Source of the DNA: Actinokineospora sp. NBRC 105648
GTDB taxonomy: Bacteria > Actinomycetota > Actinomycetes > Mycobacteriales > Pseudonocardiaceae
Reading direction: 5' to 3'
DNA length: 64,000 nucleotides
NCBI RefSeq assembly: GCF_030269645.1
Contig: NZ_BSTR01000008.1
Coordinates: 62,001-126,000, forward strand
Below are positions 10,598 through 21,257 of this stretch, in pieces. The notes under the pieces are model-generated. The model worked only from the letters and a program-made list of their open reading frames with translations. It had not been told where the DNA came from and ran no database searches. A program made the translations under genes and the position numbers. Each line of letters starts with the position of its first letter. Position 1 is the first letter of the stretch.

Positions 10598-10973
10598 GCC
10601 GGGGATGAGGCAGAGCAGACCTAGCAGGGGGCGGAGGTGGTGGGGCGGGATGCACCTGGCCGGGCGCGGGAAGGGGTGGAACAGGTCAAGGGAAGGACCG
10701 GCCGGGTCAAGCGCACGACGGGGCCGGGCGCGGACAGGGCGCAAGGCAGCGAGCATCCGGGAGCAGGACGCCCGCGGTGCGGCGACACACGGCCCGGCCT
10801 GTGCCCTGGCGGGGGCCCGACCGGGAGGCGGATGTCGGACAGCGGTCGGCGACGCGGCGCGGAACGGGGCCGGCCAAGGTGCGAGCGGGTTCGGGTTGGT
10901 GGTGCCGGGGAATCGCATGGGAGCAGGGTGGGGCACCGCCGGGATGTGTGCGTGGAGTTGTCCACAGGGGCGG
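10598..10973. other. Region between lpqB and the ComF homology
   Basis: 376 bases. The comF frame stays open through most of it (to 10936), but the translation is Pro/Arg/Ala-rich without homology, so I treat it as leader or spacer. An N-terminal extension of ComF starting at 10918 or 10936 cannot be excluded. Confidence 0.5.
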
Positions 10974-12695
10974 TCAGCCCGGGTAGAAGGGCAGTGCTCC
11001 GGCTGCTTGGACGTACTGGTGCAGCTGCCAGACCTTGCCCGCCTCCTGGGTGAACCACACCCCCGACCCGTCCGTCACGATGGCCGACCGGCTCGGTGCC
11101 GCGGTGATCGCGCGGACCGGGAGGGTCAGGTTGGTCGTGTTGTACCTCGTGTAGGTGAGCCCATCGATCGGCATGCTGGCCACCGGGAGGGTGGTCTGCT
11201 CCGTCGCCACGATCAGGGTCAGCCGGTCGAGCCAGTCCAGGCCGATGACGTCCTTGACCACACCGCCCTGGAGGGTGCGGACCGCGCTGATCGTGACCGC
11301 GTCGTTGGTGCGGACCACCGAGGCGACCTTGACCTCGCCGTTGACCACCGCGGCTACCCGGGCGCCGTCGCGGGAGAGCCGCAGCTGGGTGATGGTGCCA
11401 CCGTTCTGGGTGAACTCCGAGGCGTCCACCGGGAAGTCGTCCCACTTGCCGTCCGCCGTTCGGACGACCCGGACCACCAGGGTGCCGTCCTGCACCGTCC
11501 ACACCTCGCTGGGGCCGTTCTCGCTCGCGCCGCCGACGAGCCAGGTGGGGCGGGTCAGGGTGGCGGTGGGCGAGAGGCTCACCTCCGGCAGCTCGGCGTT
11601 CGTCCGGCCTACCCGCAGGCGCATGCCGACCGGGGTCCGCTGCACGACCGCGAGCTGGGTGCCGTCGAGGGACTGCGCCGCGCTGACGATGTCGTAGGCG
11701 CCCGCGCCGGTCGGGCCCTCCACCGGCTTGCCGTCGCGCAGCGAGCGCAGCCTGCCGTCGACCACCGCCAGGCCGAACAGGTCCGGCTTCAGGGTGGTCA
11801 GGGCGTCGTAGGAGCCCACGTCGCCGACCGTCCAGTCCTGGTGGTCGGGCACCAGGTCGGCGCCCTCGACGCGCAGCCGCAGCGGGCTGCTGGTGACGTC
11901 GCGCAGGGAGTACACCAGCTGCGCGGCGATGCGCTGCCGATCCTCGATGGGCTTGTCGAGCCGGGACAGGTTGATCAGGATCGCGCCGCCCGCCTCCTCC
12001 ACCACGTTGGTGCTTAGCGTGACCCCGTCGAGCGGGCTGCGCACGGCACCGCGCAGCGGCTCCGACGGGCCCGCCAGCAGCAGGTCGAGCACCCGGCCGG
12101 AGAGGCCCTGGCGCGGTTCGGTCTCGACGTAGCGCAGGTCCGGCACCAGGACCCGCTGGTCGAGGTCGAAGAACTCCAGGTTGACCCGGCGGTAGCTGGC
12201 CTCGAAGTCCGACTGGTTGATCAGCATCGTGTTCGGCGGCTCGGCGATGCGCCACTGGCCGTCCTCGCGGCGCAGGATCACCCGGTAGGTCACCGACTGC
12301 ACACCCGGGACGAACGACCGGTCCCCCACCAGCCTGCCCAGCGCGGTCGCGGTGAGGACGACCACCTGCTCGTTGGCGTTGTCCCGGCCCTCCTGCACCG
12401 ACTGCGGGACGGTGCGGACCGACTCGTTCTTGATGATCGTCGGCGGCTCGGCGGAGCCCTTCCAGTTGGGCTTGATGTCCTCGGTCAGGTAGGTGCGCGC
12501 GATGTCCGGCGTGCCCGCGTTGTTGACGAAGCCCTGGACCAGGGAGAACGGGTCGAGCCCGGGGGCGGGCTTGCCGATCTGGCGCTGCGGCTGCTCGGTC
12601 GCCTCGACGACGATCTTGGGCAGCGTGCGGTCCGGGATGTTCGCGCAGCCCGCCGCGAGGAACGCGCAGAACAGGGCGATGAGCAGCCGTTTCAC
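10974..12695 (-). CDS. lpqB: Lipoprotein LpqB, MtrAB accessory lipoprotein
   Basis: 573 residues. A short signal peptide ends in the lipobox LAAGC with the lipidated Cys17. It continues with a GerMN-type domain (about residues 200-310, containing RVLDLLLAGPSEPLRGAV) and a C-terminal beta-propeller-like half with regularly spaced TLTRPTW and QLRLSRDGARVA blocks. In mycobacteria LpqB binds the extracellular domain of MtrB and tunes MtrA phosphorylation. The first 4 bases overlap the end of mtrB, indicating translational coupling in an mtrA-mtrB-lpqB operon. Confidence 0.94.
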   Translation of the reverse strand: MKRLLIALFCAFLAAGCANIPDRTLPKIVVEATEQPQRQIGKPAPGLDPFSLVQGFVNNAGTPDIARTYLTEDIKPNWKGSAEPPTIIKNESVRTVPQSVQEGRDNANEQVVVLTATALGRLVGDRSFVPGVQSVTYRVILRREDGQWRIAEPPNTMLINQSDFEASYRRVNLEFFDLDQRVLVPDLRYVETEPRQGLSGRVLDLLLAGPSEPLRGAVRSPLDGVTLSTNVVEEAGGAILINLSRLDKPIEDRQRIAAQLVYSLRDVTSSPLRLRVEGADLVPDHQDWTVGDVGSYDALTTLKPDLFGLAVVDGRLRSLRDGKPVEGPTGAGAYDIVSAAQSLDGTQLAVVQRTPVGMRLRVGRTNAELPEVSLSPTATLTRPTWLVGGASENGPSEVWTVQDGTLVVRVVRTADGKWDDFPVDASEFTQNGGTITQLRLSRDGARVAAVVNGEVKVASVVRTNDAVTISAVRTLQGGVVKDVIGLDWLDRLTLIVATEQTTLPVASMPIDGLTYTRYNTTNLTLPVRAITAAPSRSAIVTDGSGVWFTQEAGKVWQLHQYVQAAGALPFYPG

Positions 12696-14362
12696 GGGTA
12701 GGCCTCCTCGGGGACCGAGAGCGGCAGCTGGGCCACCTGGGTGACCGGGCGCGCGTCAGCGGGGGGCAGCGGCAGCGGGCTGGTGCCGTACGGGACGTCC
12801 TGCAGCCGCGGCAGCGTGAGCCGGAAGCAGGCGCCGTCGCCGACCTCGCCCCAGGCGTCCAGGCCGCCGCCGTGCAGGCGGGCGTCCTCCAGGCTGATCG
12901 CCAGGCCGAGGCCGGTGCCGCCGGTGTGCCGGTTGCGCGAGGGGTCGGCGCGCCAGAACCGGTTGAAGACCAGCCCGGCCTCACCGGTGCGCAGCCCGAC
13001 GCCGCGGTCGCGCACGGTGACCGCGACCGCGTCCTCGGTCATCACCATCCGCAGCTCCACCGGCTTGCCCTCGCCGTGGTCGATGGCGTTGGCCAGCAGG
13101 TTGCGCAGGATCCGCTCGATGCGCCGGGACTCGACCTCGGCGGTGACCTCGTCCTCGGGCAGGTCGAGCACGATCTCCGAGCCCGCGTTGCGCGCGATCA
13201 CCCGGACCGACTCGGCCGCCCGGCGGGCGATGGCGCGCAGGTCGGCGTACTCGCTGACCAGCTCCTCGACCCCCGCGTCGAGCCGGGAGATCTCCAGCAG
13301 GTCGGCCAGCAGCGACTCGAACCGGTCGAGCTCGTCGACCAGCAGCTCGGTGGAGCGGGCCAGCCCGGCCGGGAACTGCGCGCGGGAGGCGTGCAGGACG
13401 TCCGCGGCCATCCGGACCGTGGTCAGCGGGGTGCGCAGCTCGTGCGAGACGTCGGAGGTGAACCGGCGCTGGAGCTGGCCGAAGTCCTCCAGCTGGCGGA
13501 TCTGCCGCTCGATGCTCTCGGCCATCTCGTTGTAGGACTGGGCGAGCCGCGCGACGTCGTCCTCGCCCGCGACGACCATCCGCTCGTCCAGCTCACCCTC
13601 GGCGAACCGCTCGGCAGCGCGGGCCGCACGGCGAACCGGTAGCACTACCTGCCGCGTGACGAGGTTGGTGATCCCCGCTAAGAGCAACAGGAGCACAAGA
13701 CCACCGACGACCAAGGTGCTCTGCACGACGTCGATAGTGCGCTGCTCGGTCGCGAGCGGGTAGAGCATGTACAGCTGCAACGGCGCGGGGTTCGAGGTGG
13801 TGACCGGGGAACCGACCATCAGGTATGTGATGCGCTCGCCGTTGCGCTCGACGGTGTAGATCTGGGAGATCGTGCGGTTCGGCGTGGTGAGCACGAAGTC
13901 GCGCAGGGACTGCGGCACCTTGTCGTACGGCCCGGCGGCGCTGACGTCGGCGGGCGGGGTCTTGAGCGTGTCGTTGACCAGCACCGGCTCGAACGCCCCG
14001 GCCGAGCCCGCGCCGGACTGGTCGGGCGAGGAGCTGGTGAGCTTGTTGACCGCGCTGTTGAGCCGGTCCTTGATCGGGTCCGAGCCGTTGATCCCGGCCA
14101 GCTCGCGCTCGGCGATCTGCACCGCGGCCCGGGTCTGGTTGATCGCGGCGTCCTCTTTGGTACCCAGCAGCCGCTCGGTGATCTGGTTCTGCAGCACCAT
14201 GCCCAGCACGAACACCACCGCCGAGCCCAGCGCCAGCGTGCTGACCACGACCCGCAGCTGCAGCGAGCGCCGCCACAGGTCGCTGAACGCGCTGGACCGG
14301 CGCCGCCCGGCGGCGGCCAGGCCGCGGGCGGCGGCGGTGAGGCGGGCTAGCAGTGCGCGCAC
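12692..14362 (-). CDS. mtrB: Sensor histidine kinase MtrB
   Basis: 556 residues. Two membrane segments (about 37-58 and 214-235) enclose a sensor region, followed by a HAMP domain (about 237-290), a dimerisation/phosphoacceptor domain with DVSHELRTPLTTV (His307), and a HATPase_c domain with LLANAIDHGEG and DRGVGL and GGTGLGLAI. It pairs with MtrA to control cell-wall metabolism and division in actinobacteria. It is 13 bases downstream of mtrA and overlaps lpqB by 4 bases. Confidence 0.96.
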   Translation of the reverse strand: MRALLARLTAAARGLAAAGRRRSSAFSDLWRRSLQLRVVVSTLALGSAVVFVLGMVLQNQITERLLGTKEDAAINQTRAAVQIAERELAGINGSDPIKDRLNSAVNKLTSSSPDQSGAGSAGAFEPVLVNDTLKTPPADVSAAGPYDKVPQSLRDFVLTTPNRTISQIYTVERNGERITYLMVGSPVTTSNPAPLQLYMLYPLATEQRTIDVVQSTLVVGGLVLLLLLAGITNLVTRQVVLPVRRAARAAERFAEGELDERMVVAGEDDVARLAQSYNEMAESIERQIRQLEDFGQLQRRFTSDVSHELRTPLTTVRMAADVLHASRAQFPAGLARSTELLVDELDRFESLLADLLEISRLDAGVEELVSEYADLRAIARRAAESVRVIARNAGSEIVLDLPEDEVTAEVESRRIERILRNLLANAIDHGEGKPVELRMVMTEDAVAVTVRDRGVGLRTGEAGLVFNRFWRADPSRNRHTGGTGLGLAISLEDARLHGGGLDAWGEVGDGACFRLTLPRLQDVPYGTSPLPLPPADARPVTQVAQLPLSVPEEAYP

Positions 14363-14375
14363 GGCCTCGCCCCGG

Positions 14376-15053
14376 TCACGGAGGGCCCGCCTTGTAGCCG
14401 ACCCCCCGTACGGTCAGGACGACCTCGGGGTGCTCCGGGTCGCGCTCCACCTTGGAGCGCAGCCGCTGGACGTGCACGTTGACCAGGCGGGTGTCGGCGG
14501 CGTGCCGGTAGCCCCAGACCTGTTCGAGCAGCACCTCGCGGGTGAACACCTGGCGCGGCTTGCGGGCCAGCGCGACCAGCAGGTCGAACTCCAGCGGGGT
14601 GAGCTGGATGGCCTTGCCGTCGCGGGTGACCTCGTGGCCGGGCACGTCGATGGTGAGGTCGCCGATGCCCAGCGTCTCGGCGGGCTCGGACTCGGTGCGG
14701 CGCAGCCGGGCGCGCACCCGGGCGACCAGCTCCTTGGGCTTGAACGGCTTGACCACGTAGTCGTCGGCGCCGGACTCCAGGCCCAGGACGATGTCGACGG
14801 TGTCGCTCTTGGCCGTCAGCATCACGATGGGCACACCGGACTCACCGCGGATGGCCTTGCAGACGTCGATGCCGTTCATGCCCGGGAGCATGAGGTCGAG
14901 CAGCACGAGGTCTGGTTTGAGCTCGCGCAGCGCGGGCAGCGCCCGGGAGCCGTCGGCCACCACTGCCGTGTCGAAACCCTCGCCGCGCAGCACGATAGTG
15001 AGCATCTCGGCGAGGGCCGGGTCGTCGTCAACCACCAGCACTCGTGCCTTCAT
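14376..15053 (-). CDS. mtrA: DNA-binding response regulator MtrA
   Basis: 225 residues of an OmpR/PhoB-type regulator. The receiver domain has Asp9/Asp10, the phosphoacceptor Asp53 in LVLLDLMLPGMNG, and the TAKSD lysine region. The C-terminal winged helix contains LTPLEFDLLVALARKPRQVF and the exact MtrA ending VLTVRGVGYKAGPP. ATG 15053 is chosen; an in-frame GTG two codons upstream (15059) is also possible. The gene is first in the mtrA-mtrB-lpqB operon, reading from a 98-bp divergent region shared with the VOC gene. Confidence 0.96.
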   Translation of the reverse strand: MKARVLVVDDDPALAEMLTIVLRGEGFDTAVVADGSRALPALRELKPDLVLLDLMLPGMNGIDVCKAIRGESGVPIVMLTAKSDTVDIVLGLESGADDYVVKPFKPKELVARVRARLRRTESEPAETLGIGDLTIDVPGHEVTRDGKAIQLTPLEFDLLVALARKPRQVFTREVLLEQVWGYRHAADTRLVNVHVQRLRSKVERDPEHPEVVLTVRGVGYKAGPP

Positions 15054-15151
15054 GGTCACATCGTCGCACTGTTCACACCGAGTTCGCGCACCGCCCGGCC
15101 GCTACCCCGATCGAGTACGTTGAAGCTTGAACGACTCGAAGGAGCAGATCG

Positions 15152-15634
15152 ATGGGCATCCGCAGGCTCAACCACGCCGTCCTCTACGTGCGCGACGTGG
15201 CCCGCAGCGTGGCGTTCTACCGCGACGTGCTGGGCTTCCGGGTCACCACCGAGTTCCCCGGGGCCGCCTTCCTGCGGGCCGCCGACTCCGACAACGACCA
15301 CGACCTGGGCCTGTTCCAGGTTGGGATGGAAGCGGCCGGACAGGCACCCGGCGCGGTCGGCCTCTACCACCTGGCCTGGTCGGTGCAGACGCTGCCGGAG
15401 TTGGCCGAGTTCCGCCGGACGCTGGTCGCAGCCGGGTCGCTGGTGGGCCAATCCGACCACGGTGTGTCGAAGTCGTTGTACGCCAAGGACCCCGATGGCG
15501 TGGAGTTCGAGGTGTCCTGGTTCGTTCCGCGCGACCAGGTGACCGCCGAGATGGAGCAGTCGAGCGCCCCGCGGCCGCTGGACATCGACGCCGAGATCGC
15601 GCGGTGGGGCACGGACGTGATCGGCGCTGTCTAG
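15152..15634 (+). CDS. VOC-family protein (glyoxalase / extradiol dioxygenase fold)
   Basis: 160 residues with two betaalphabetabetabeta modules. Module 1 starts LNHAVLYVRDVARSVAFYRDVLGF and module 2 contains GLYHLAWSVQTLPEL and KSLYAKDPDGVEFEVSWF. Metal-ligand candidates are His8, His104-type GLYHLAW and the Glu of VEFEV, as in catechol 2,3-dioxygenase-like enzymes. The substrate is unknown. AAGGAG lies 9 bases before ATG 15152. It is divergent from mtrA, and convergent with tmk, whose stop is 7 bases away. Confidence 0.88.
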   Translation: MGIRRLNHAVLYVRDVARSVAFYRDVLGFRVTTEFPGAAFLRAADSDNDHDLGLFQVGMEAAGQAPGAVGLYHLAWSVQTLPELAEFRRTLVAAGSLVGQSDHGVSKSLYAKDPDGVEFEVSWFVPRDQVTAEMEQSSAPRPLDIDAEIARWGTDVIGAV

Positions 15635-15641
15635 GCGCCGT

Positions 15642-16280
15642 CTAGACCAAGAAGCTCGCGGCCAGGGCGGGGAGGTCCGCTGTGGCCGAGCCGTCGAGGG
15701 TGTGCCAAGGGGACAACCAGGCGTCCTCGGCCAGGGACGCGTAGAGGTCCGCGACACGGGTTTGCAGGTCCTGGTCGGATTCCCACTTGTCGCGTGCGCG
15801 GGCATCGACCTGCTCGCGGTGCGCGGCACGCTCAGCCGCAAGAGCCGGGGTGACGCTCAGGTAGAGCTGTGCGTGCGGGGTAGGAAGACCGAAGCGGTCG
15901 ATCTCCAACGCGCGGACCCACGCGACGAACTCCCCGCGCGAGTCCTCGTGCAGACGGGCAGCACCGTAGGCCGCGTTGGACGCCACGTAACGGTCCAAGA
16001 GCACCACGTCGAACGACGCCAGATCGGACAAGAGGTCGTCGAGGGCGCCCTGCCGGTCGAGCGCGTAGAGCACGGCCATCCCGTAGACGGACTCCCCCAA
16101 CCCGCCGAGCCGACCATGCAGACCCTCTTGGACGAGATCCGCCGTCACCGACTGGCCGTACCGGGGGAAAGCCCGGGACCCGACGCTCGCGCCCTGCTCA
16201 CCGAACGCCGCGGTGAGCTTGTCGGCAAGCGTCCGCTTGCCCGCGCCGTCGATGCCCTCGATGACGATCAGTCGTCCCAC
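15642..16280 (-). CDS. tmk: Thymidylate kinase (dTMP kinase)
   Basis: 212 residues. The P-loop is IEGIDGAGKRTLA (about 7-19), followed by the DR(Y/H) motif LLDRYVASNAAYGAARL, which binds dTMP, and a lid region rich in Arg. It makes dTDP for DNA synthesis and for dTDP-sugars. The start is GTG 16280, giving VGRLIVIEGIDG, the canonical N-terminus. The first 13 bases overlap the end of the gene upstream on the same strand, so translation is probably coupled. Position next to mtrA matches mycobacteria. Confidence 0.93.
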   Translation of the reverse strand: MGRLIVIEGIDGAGKRTLADKLTAAFGEQGASVGSRAFPRYGQSVTADLVQEGLHGRLGGLGESVYGMAVLYALDRQGALDDLLSDLASFDVVLLDRYVASNAAYGAARLHEDSRGEFVAWVRALEIDRFGLPTPHAQLYLSVTPALAAERAAHREQVDARARDKWESDQDLQTRVADLYASLAEDAWLSPWHTLDGSATADLPALAASFLV

Positions 16281-16990
16281 ACGCCAGACCCTACGCGCGG
16301 GCCGTACGGGGCCAGCGGGGACTTCGCCACCAGGTCGCGCACCTCTTGCGGGTCCAGGCCGAGCCGGTTGAGCAAGAGGTTGAGGTGGGCGCTCCACACC
16401 CCGAGCCACCGACCGGCCACCGGCTCGGACGGGTCGTCGCCGAGCTTGCGCCTGGACCGCTGGACGGCGTTGACCCACCTGGTCAGGGCGGGGTCGGCGG
16501 CGGTGTCGCCGCCGTGGCCGAGCGCGATCACGGTCGCGGCGACCACGGTGCGCGCCGCGTCGAACTTGGTCGGGGCCAGCGCGAGCACCTGCAGTGCCAG
16601 GTCGGTCGAGCGGCAGAAGACGTCCTCGGCGACCGGCATCGCGCCCGGGCCGCCGAAGACCTCGGTCCGCGGCTCGTAGGCGACCTGCCGGACGACGCCG
16701 TGGTCGTGCTCGCCGACCAGCGGGAAGTCGGCCGCGGTGGCGAGCCGGGTGAGGTCGGCGCGCAGCGCCCGGACGGTGTACCAGTCGGCCCCGCGCAGCC
16801 GCAGCCGCAGGTGGGTCCGGTCGCGTTGGAAGTACCAGTCGGCCAGCCGGCCGGTGGCCCGCAGCGAGTTCATCAGCGGCGCGATCGAGCCCACCAGGAA
16901 CGTGTCGGCGTGCTCGCCGGACCAGGCGAGGTGGACGTGCAAGCCGGTCCAGGACCGGGTAAGGGCAGGCGGTTCGACGGTGCGCGTCAT
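16268..16990 (-). CDS. Stand-alone thiopeptide-type bacteriocin biosynthesis (SpaB_C / LanB elimination-like) domain protein
   Basis: 240 residues. The family signature is clear: a start WTGLHVHLAWSGEHADTFL, an early WYFQRDRTHLRLRLRG, a central segment with DHGVVRQVAYEPRTEVFGGP, and an Asp/His-rich end. In full-length LanB dehydratases and split thiopeptide systems this domain eliminates glutamate from glutamylated Ser/Thr. No dehydratase glutamylation domain, precursor peptide, cyclase or exporter is nearby. The gene overlaps tmk by 13 bases and has GGGAGGAG before ATG 16990. It may be a remnant, act in trans with a distant RiPP cluster, or have been recruited to another role. Confidence 0.8.
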   Translation of the reverse strand: MTRTVEPPALTRSWTGLHVHLAWSGEHADTFLVGSIAPLMNSLRATGRLADWYFQRDRTHLRLRLRGADWYTVRALRADLTRLATAADFPLVGEHDHGVVRQVAYEPRTEVFGGPGAMPVAEDVFCRSTDLALQVLALAPTKFDAARTVVAATVIALGHGGDTAADPALTRWVNAVQRSRRKLGDDPSEPVAGRWLGVWSAHLNLLLNRLGLDPQEVRDLVAKSPLAPYGPRVGSGVWDD

Positions 16991-17319
16991 TGACGACTCC
17001 TCCCGGGACTGTCCCCATGGTCCCGAGCCGCGCTGACGCGATCCTGACGCCCACCTGATCGTGCCGGCGGTGCCGGTCGCGACAGCCGTGGCCGGCGCGG
17101 ACCCGACTCTCCCCATCGGGTCCACGCCGCCCACGGCTGTCCTCCACCCCCCGGGGTGGCCTCCGCGGCTCTGGCGTGCCCCCTGCGCGCGCCAGAACTA
17201 CACAAGATCGCCCGAACGGGTCGGGGTGTTACACCTTCCAGTGACACAAGACGCGGGCCCCGGCACGCGGGTTGCGTGCCGGGGCCCGAGAAGTGTTGGG
17301 GCGTGCCCAACGCGGTGGG
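16991..17319. other. Intergenic region between ahcY and the SpaB_C gene
   Basis: 329 bases holding the ahcY terminator at one end and presumably the promoter of the SpaB_C–tmk pair at the other. I looked for a small precursor-peptide gene and found none with a ribosome binding site and a leader/core layout. Confidence 0.6.
17254..17288 (-). terminator. ahcY terminator hairpin
   Basis: Perfect 15-bp stem (17254-17268 with 17274-17288) and a 5-base loop, 31 bases past the ahcY stop codon. Confidence 0.85.
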
Positions 17320-18810
<1,491 letters not shown>

Positions 18811-18917
18811 CGGGCACATCCTCCAGACTCTTGTTCCTGCCGAACACTACCGTTGGGCCGAAGTGCGCGGGGCGGCCAAAAGGGGTGTACCGCGCCGGAG
18901 AGTGACGAGGGAGGGAC

Positions 18918-21254
18918 GTGCTGCTTACCGGTTCGGAAACCCGGGTGGTCGAGTTGCGCGTCCACGGGATCATGGGCACCTCGGCGGAGGCCTTGGTCAC
19001 CTCGGTGGCGGCGGTCGACGTCGCGGGCGACGGCGTTGGGCGGATCGTGCGCCCCGCCGACCGGCTGCTGCGGCCCGCGCCGGGGCCAGTGCTGCGCGCC
19101 GAGGGCCGTTCGGTGCCGCGCGTGGTGGAGGGCTACGTCTGGGGCGCGATGACCTCGGGCGGCTGGGCCAAGGCCACCTGGGCGCTGCTGTTCCCGTTCT
19201 CCCTGGCCAACATGGCGCACTGGATGCTGCCGCCGATCCCCAGCGGGAGCGTGGCCGGGCGATTGCTCGGATTACTCAGCCGGTCGCTGCTGCGGCTCGC
19301 CGCGTTGCTGCTGACCGCCTTGCTGGTGTCGCAGGCCGCGGTCGTGAGCCTGGACCTGGTGGCCGCGCAGTGCCTGGCACCGGGCTCGGGCTGCCTGGGC
19401 TGGGTGCCGGACTCGGTGCGCTCGGTGGCCGGGTTCCGACCCGCGGTCGGCTTGCTGCCGGTACTCGCCGCGATCTTCGTGCTGCACCGGATCTCCTCGG
19501 TGGCCTGGGAAACCCCGGCCGCGCCGAACCCGCCGGACGCGCCGCCGAACCTCAAGGTGGAGCTGCCCGGGCGCAACCTGGTCGCCGACCCGGATACCCC
19601 CGCGCTGCGCACGTTGCACCTCGCCACCGCGCTCGCCACCGTCGCCCTGCTGCCGATCGGCGGCCCCTTCGCCGCGCCGGCGCGCGGACTGCAGCACTGG
19701 GTCTGGTTGGTCGCCATGGCTCTTGTCGGCTTCTGCGTCCTGTGCGTGCTCGTGCTCGACGACCCGCGCGGCGCCGAGCCCCGGGGTGGCGGGCGCTGGC
19801 TGCGGCGGTTGCTGAGCAGCGTGCCGTGCGGGGTGCTGCTCGGCTTGGGCGTCGCGCTGGTGGTCACCGCGGGGCTGTCGGCCGATCTGCCCTCGGACCT
19901 GGTGGGCACCGGGCCGACAGTGGAGGCGATCGCGGCGGGGCTCATCGGGGTCGTCGTCCTGCTGGGGCTAGTCCTGATTCCCGCCGCGCTGATCGGCCGC
20001 CGGGTGTGGGCCGCGCAACCGCGCGAGCTGCGGCCGTGGGCCGGTGGCTGGATGACCGTGCCGGTGCTGGCGATCGCCTCGCTGCTCGGCGGCGGTTTCG
20101 GTGCGGGCCTGGCGGTGTCGCTGCGGAAACTGGTCGGCTCGGACGGCATCGAACTGCCGCGTGGCTACGAGCAGGTGACCTTGCTGTGGGGTGCCGCCTC
20201 GGTGATCGGCGCGGCGGTGGCCCTGCCGATCATCGCGGTCGCGGCGGTGCGGCTGCTCTTGGTCCCGGCGGGTTATGTCGAGGTCGCCTTGCTGCACAAG
20301 GGCCGCGCGGCCGACGCCGTCGCCGCGTTGCGCGCTTGGCGACAGGCGGGGTGGCAGCGGCGCAACGTCCACCGGATCGTGTTGGCGCTGGCCGCGGTGC
20401 TGGCTGCCGGTACGGGGATCTCGGTGTCGATGCGCGTCGCGGATCTCCGGCCGCCGGGCTGGATGAGCCCGTTGGCACCGTTGGGCGTCTTGGCGCTCGG
20501 TGTCGCGGCTGCCGCGCTGCTGCGCGCGGTGTACACGGCTGCAAAGGAACCAGAGGCGGGCCGTCGGCTCGGGGTGATCGCGGACCTGGCGTCCTTCTGG
20601 CCGCGCGAGGCGCATCCGACAGTGCCACCGTGCTACGCGTTGAAAGTGGTCCCCGAATTGGCGGCCCGCGCGATAGAGCACCTGAAAGATCCCTCAACGC
20701 GGGTGGTGCTGACCGGGCACAGTCAGGGCAGCCTGCTCGTCGCGGTTACCGTCGCACGATTGCTGGACTCGCTCAACGAACCTGAACGCCAACGGATCGG
20801 TTTGGTCACCCTCGGCTCGCAGCTGCAGTGGGCCTACCCCCGCGCGTTCCCAGCCGCGGTGCCGCACGCGTCGCTGGCAGAGCTGACGGGCAGGCTGGGC
20901 ACCCGGTGGCGGTCGCTGTGCCGGGGCACCGACCCGCTCGGCGGCGCGGTCACCACTTGGAGCAGGCAGATCTGCGACGGCCAGTTGCTCGGTACCGGCT
21001 TCCGCCCGGACGGCACCATCGGCCCGCTGCCCGCCGCCGCGGAGAGCCCCACCGGAGCCCTGGTGCTGGGCGGCGACCACTGGCTGCCCGACCCGATGCG
21101 CGGCCCGCTGACCGGCCGCCGGTGGGTGCCCGGGGTGCTCGGCCACGGCAACTACACCGCCGACCCGGAGTGGGACCGCGCGGTGGCGATGGCCGCCGGG
21201 CTGGACCCCGGCGAGCCCACCTCGACCATGCCCTGGCCCAGCCGGAACCGCTGA
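18918..21254 (+). CDS. Polytopic membrane protein with split alpha/beta-hydrolase (lipase-like) motifs
   Basis: 778 residues from GTG 18918 (GAGGGAGG upstream). An oxyanion-type motif LRVHGIMGTS is at residues 13-22, and a nucleophile elbow VLTGHSQGS at 597-605 with Ser602. Between them about 500 residues hold many hydrophobic segments (near 122-150, 174-190, 235-250, 260-281, 302-322, 336-360, 380-400, 424-450, 486-502, 517-537). A late GGDHWLPDPM could supply the catalytic Asp/His. This reads as a serine hydrolase fold interrupted by, or wrapped around, a membrane domain. The substrate is unknown; a membrane lipid or lipid-linked molecule is plausible. I do not recognise a named family. Confidence 0.75.
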   Translation: MLLTGSETRVVELRVHGIMGTSAEALVTSVAAVDVAGDGVGRIVRPADRLLRPAPGPVLRAEGRSVPRVVEGYVWGAMTSGGWAKATWALLFPFSLANMAHWMLPPIPSGSVAGRLLGLLSRSLLRLAALLLTALLVSQAAVVSLDLVAAQCLAPGSGCLGWVPDSVRSVAGFRPAVGLLPVLAAIFVLHRISSVAWETPAAPNPPDAPPNLKVELPGRNLVADPDTPALRTLHLATALATVALLPIGGPFAAPARGLQHWVWLVAMALVGFCVLCVLVLDDPRGAEPRGGGRWLRRLLSSVPCGVLLGLGVALVVTAGLSADLPSDLVGTGPTVEAIAAGLIGVVVLLGLVLIPAALIGRRVWAAQPRELRPWAGGWMTVPVLAIASLLGGGFGAGLAVSLRKLVGSDGIELPRGYEQVTLLWGAASVIGAAVALPIIAVAAVRLLLVPAGYVEVALLHKGRAADAVAALRAWRQAGWQRRNVHRIVLALAAVLAAGTGISVSMRVADLRPPGWMSPLAPLGVLALGVAAAALLRAVYTAAKEPEAGRRLGVIADLASFWPREAHPTVPPCYALKVVPELAARAIEHLKDPSTRVVLTGHSQGSLLVAVTVARLLDSLNEPERQRIGLVTLGSQLQWAYPRAFPAAVPHASLAELTGRLGTRWRSLCRGTDPLGGAVTTWSRQICDGQLLGTGFRPDGTIGPLPAAAESPTGALVLGGDHWLPDPMRGPLTGRRWVPGVLGHGNYTADPEWDRAVAMAAGLDPGEPTSTMPWPSRNR

Positions 21255-21257
21255 CCG

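Noticed and set aside
10598-10936. N-terminal extension of ComF
   Set aside because: The frame is open but has no homology or good ribosome binding site; kept as a spacer with the uncertainty stated.
16991-17319. Possible RiPP precursor peptide gene for the SpaB_C protein
   Set aside because: No small frame on either strand has a ribosome binding site plus a leader and a Ser/Thr/Cys-rich core.
18811-18917. SAH or SAM riboswitch upstream of ahcY
   Set aside because: The 107-base divergent gap is short and lacks the conserved cores of known SAH/SAM riboswitches.
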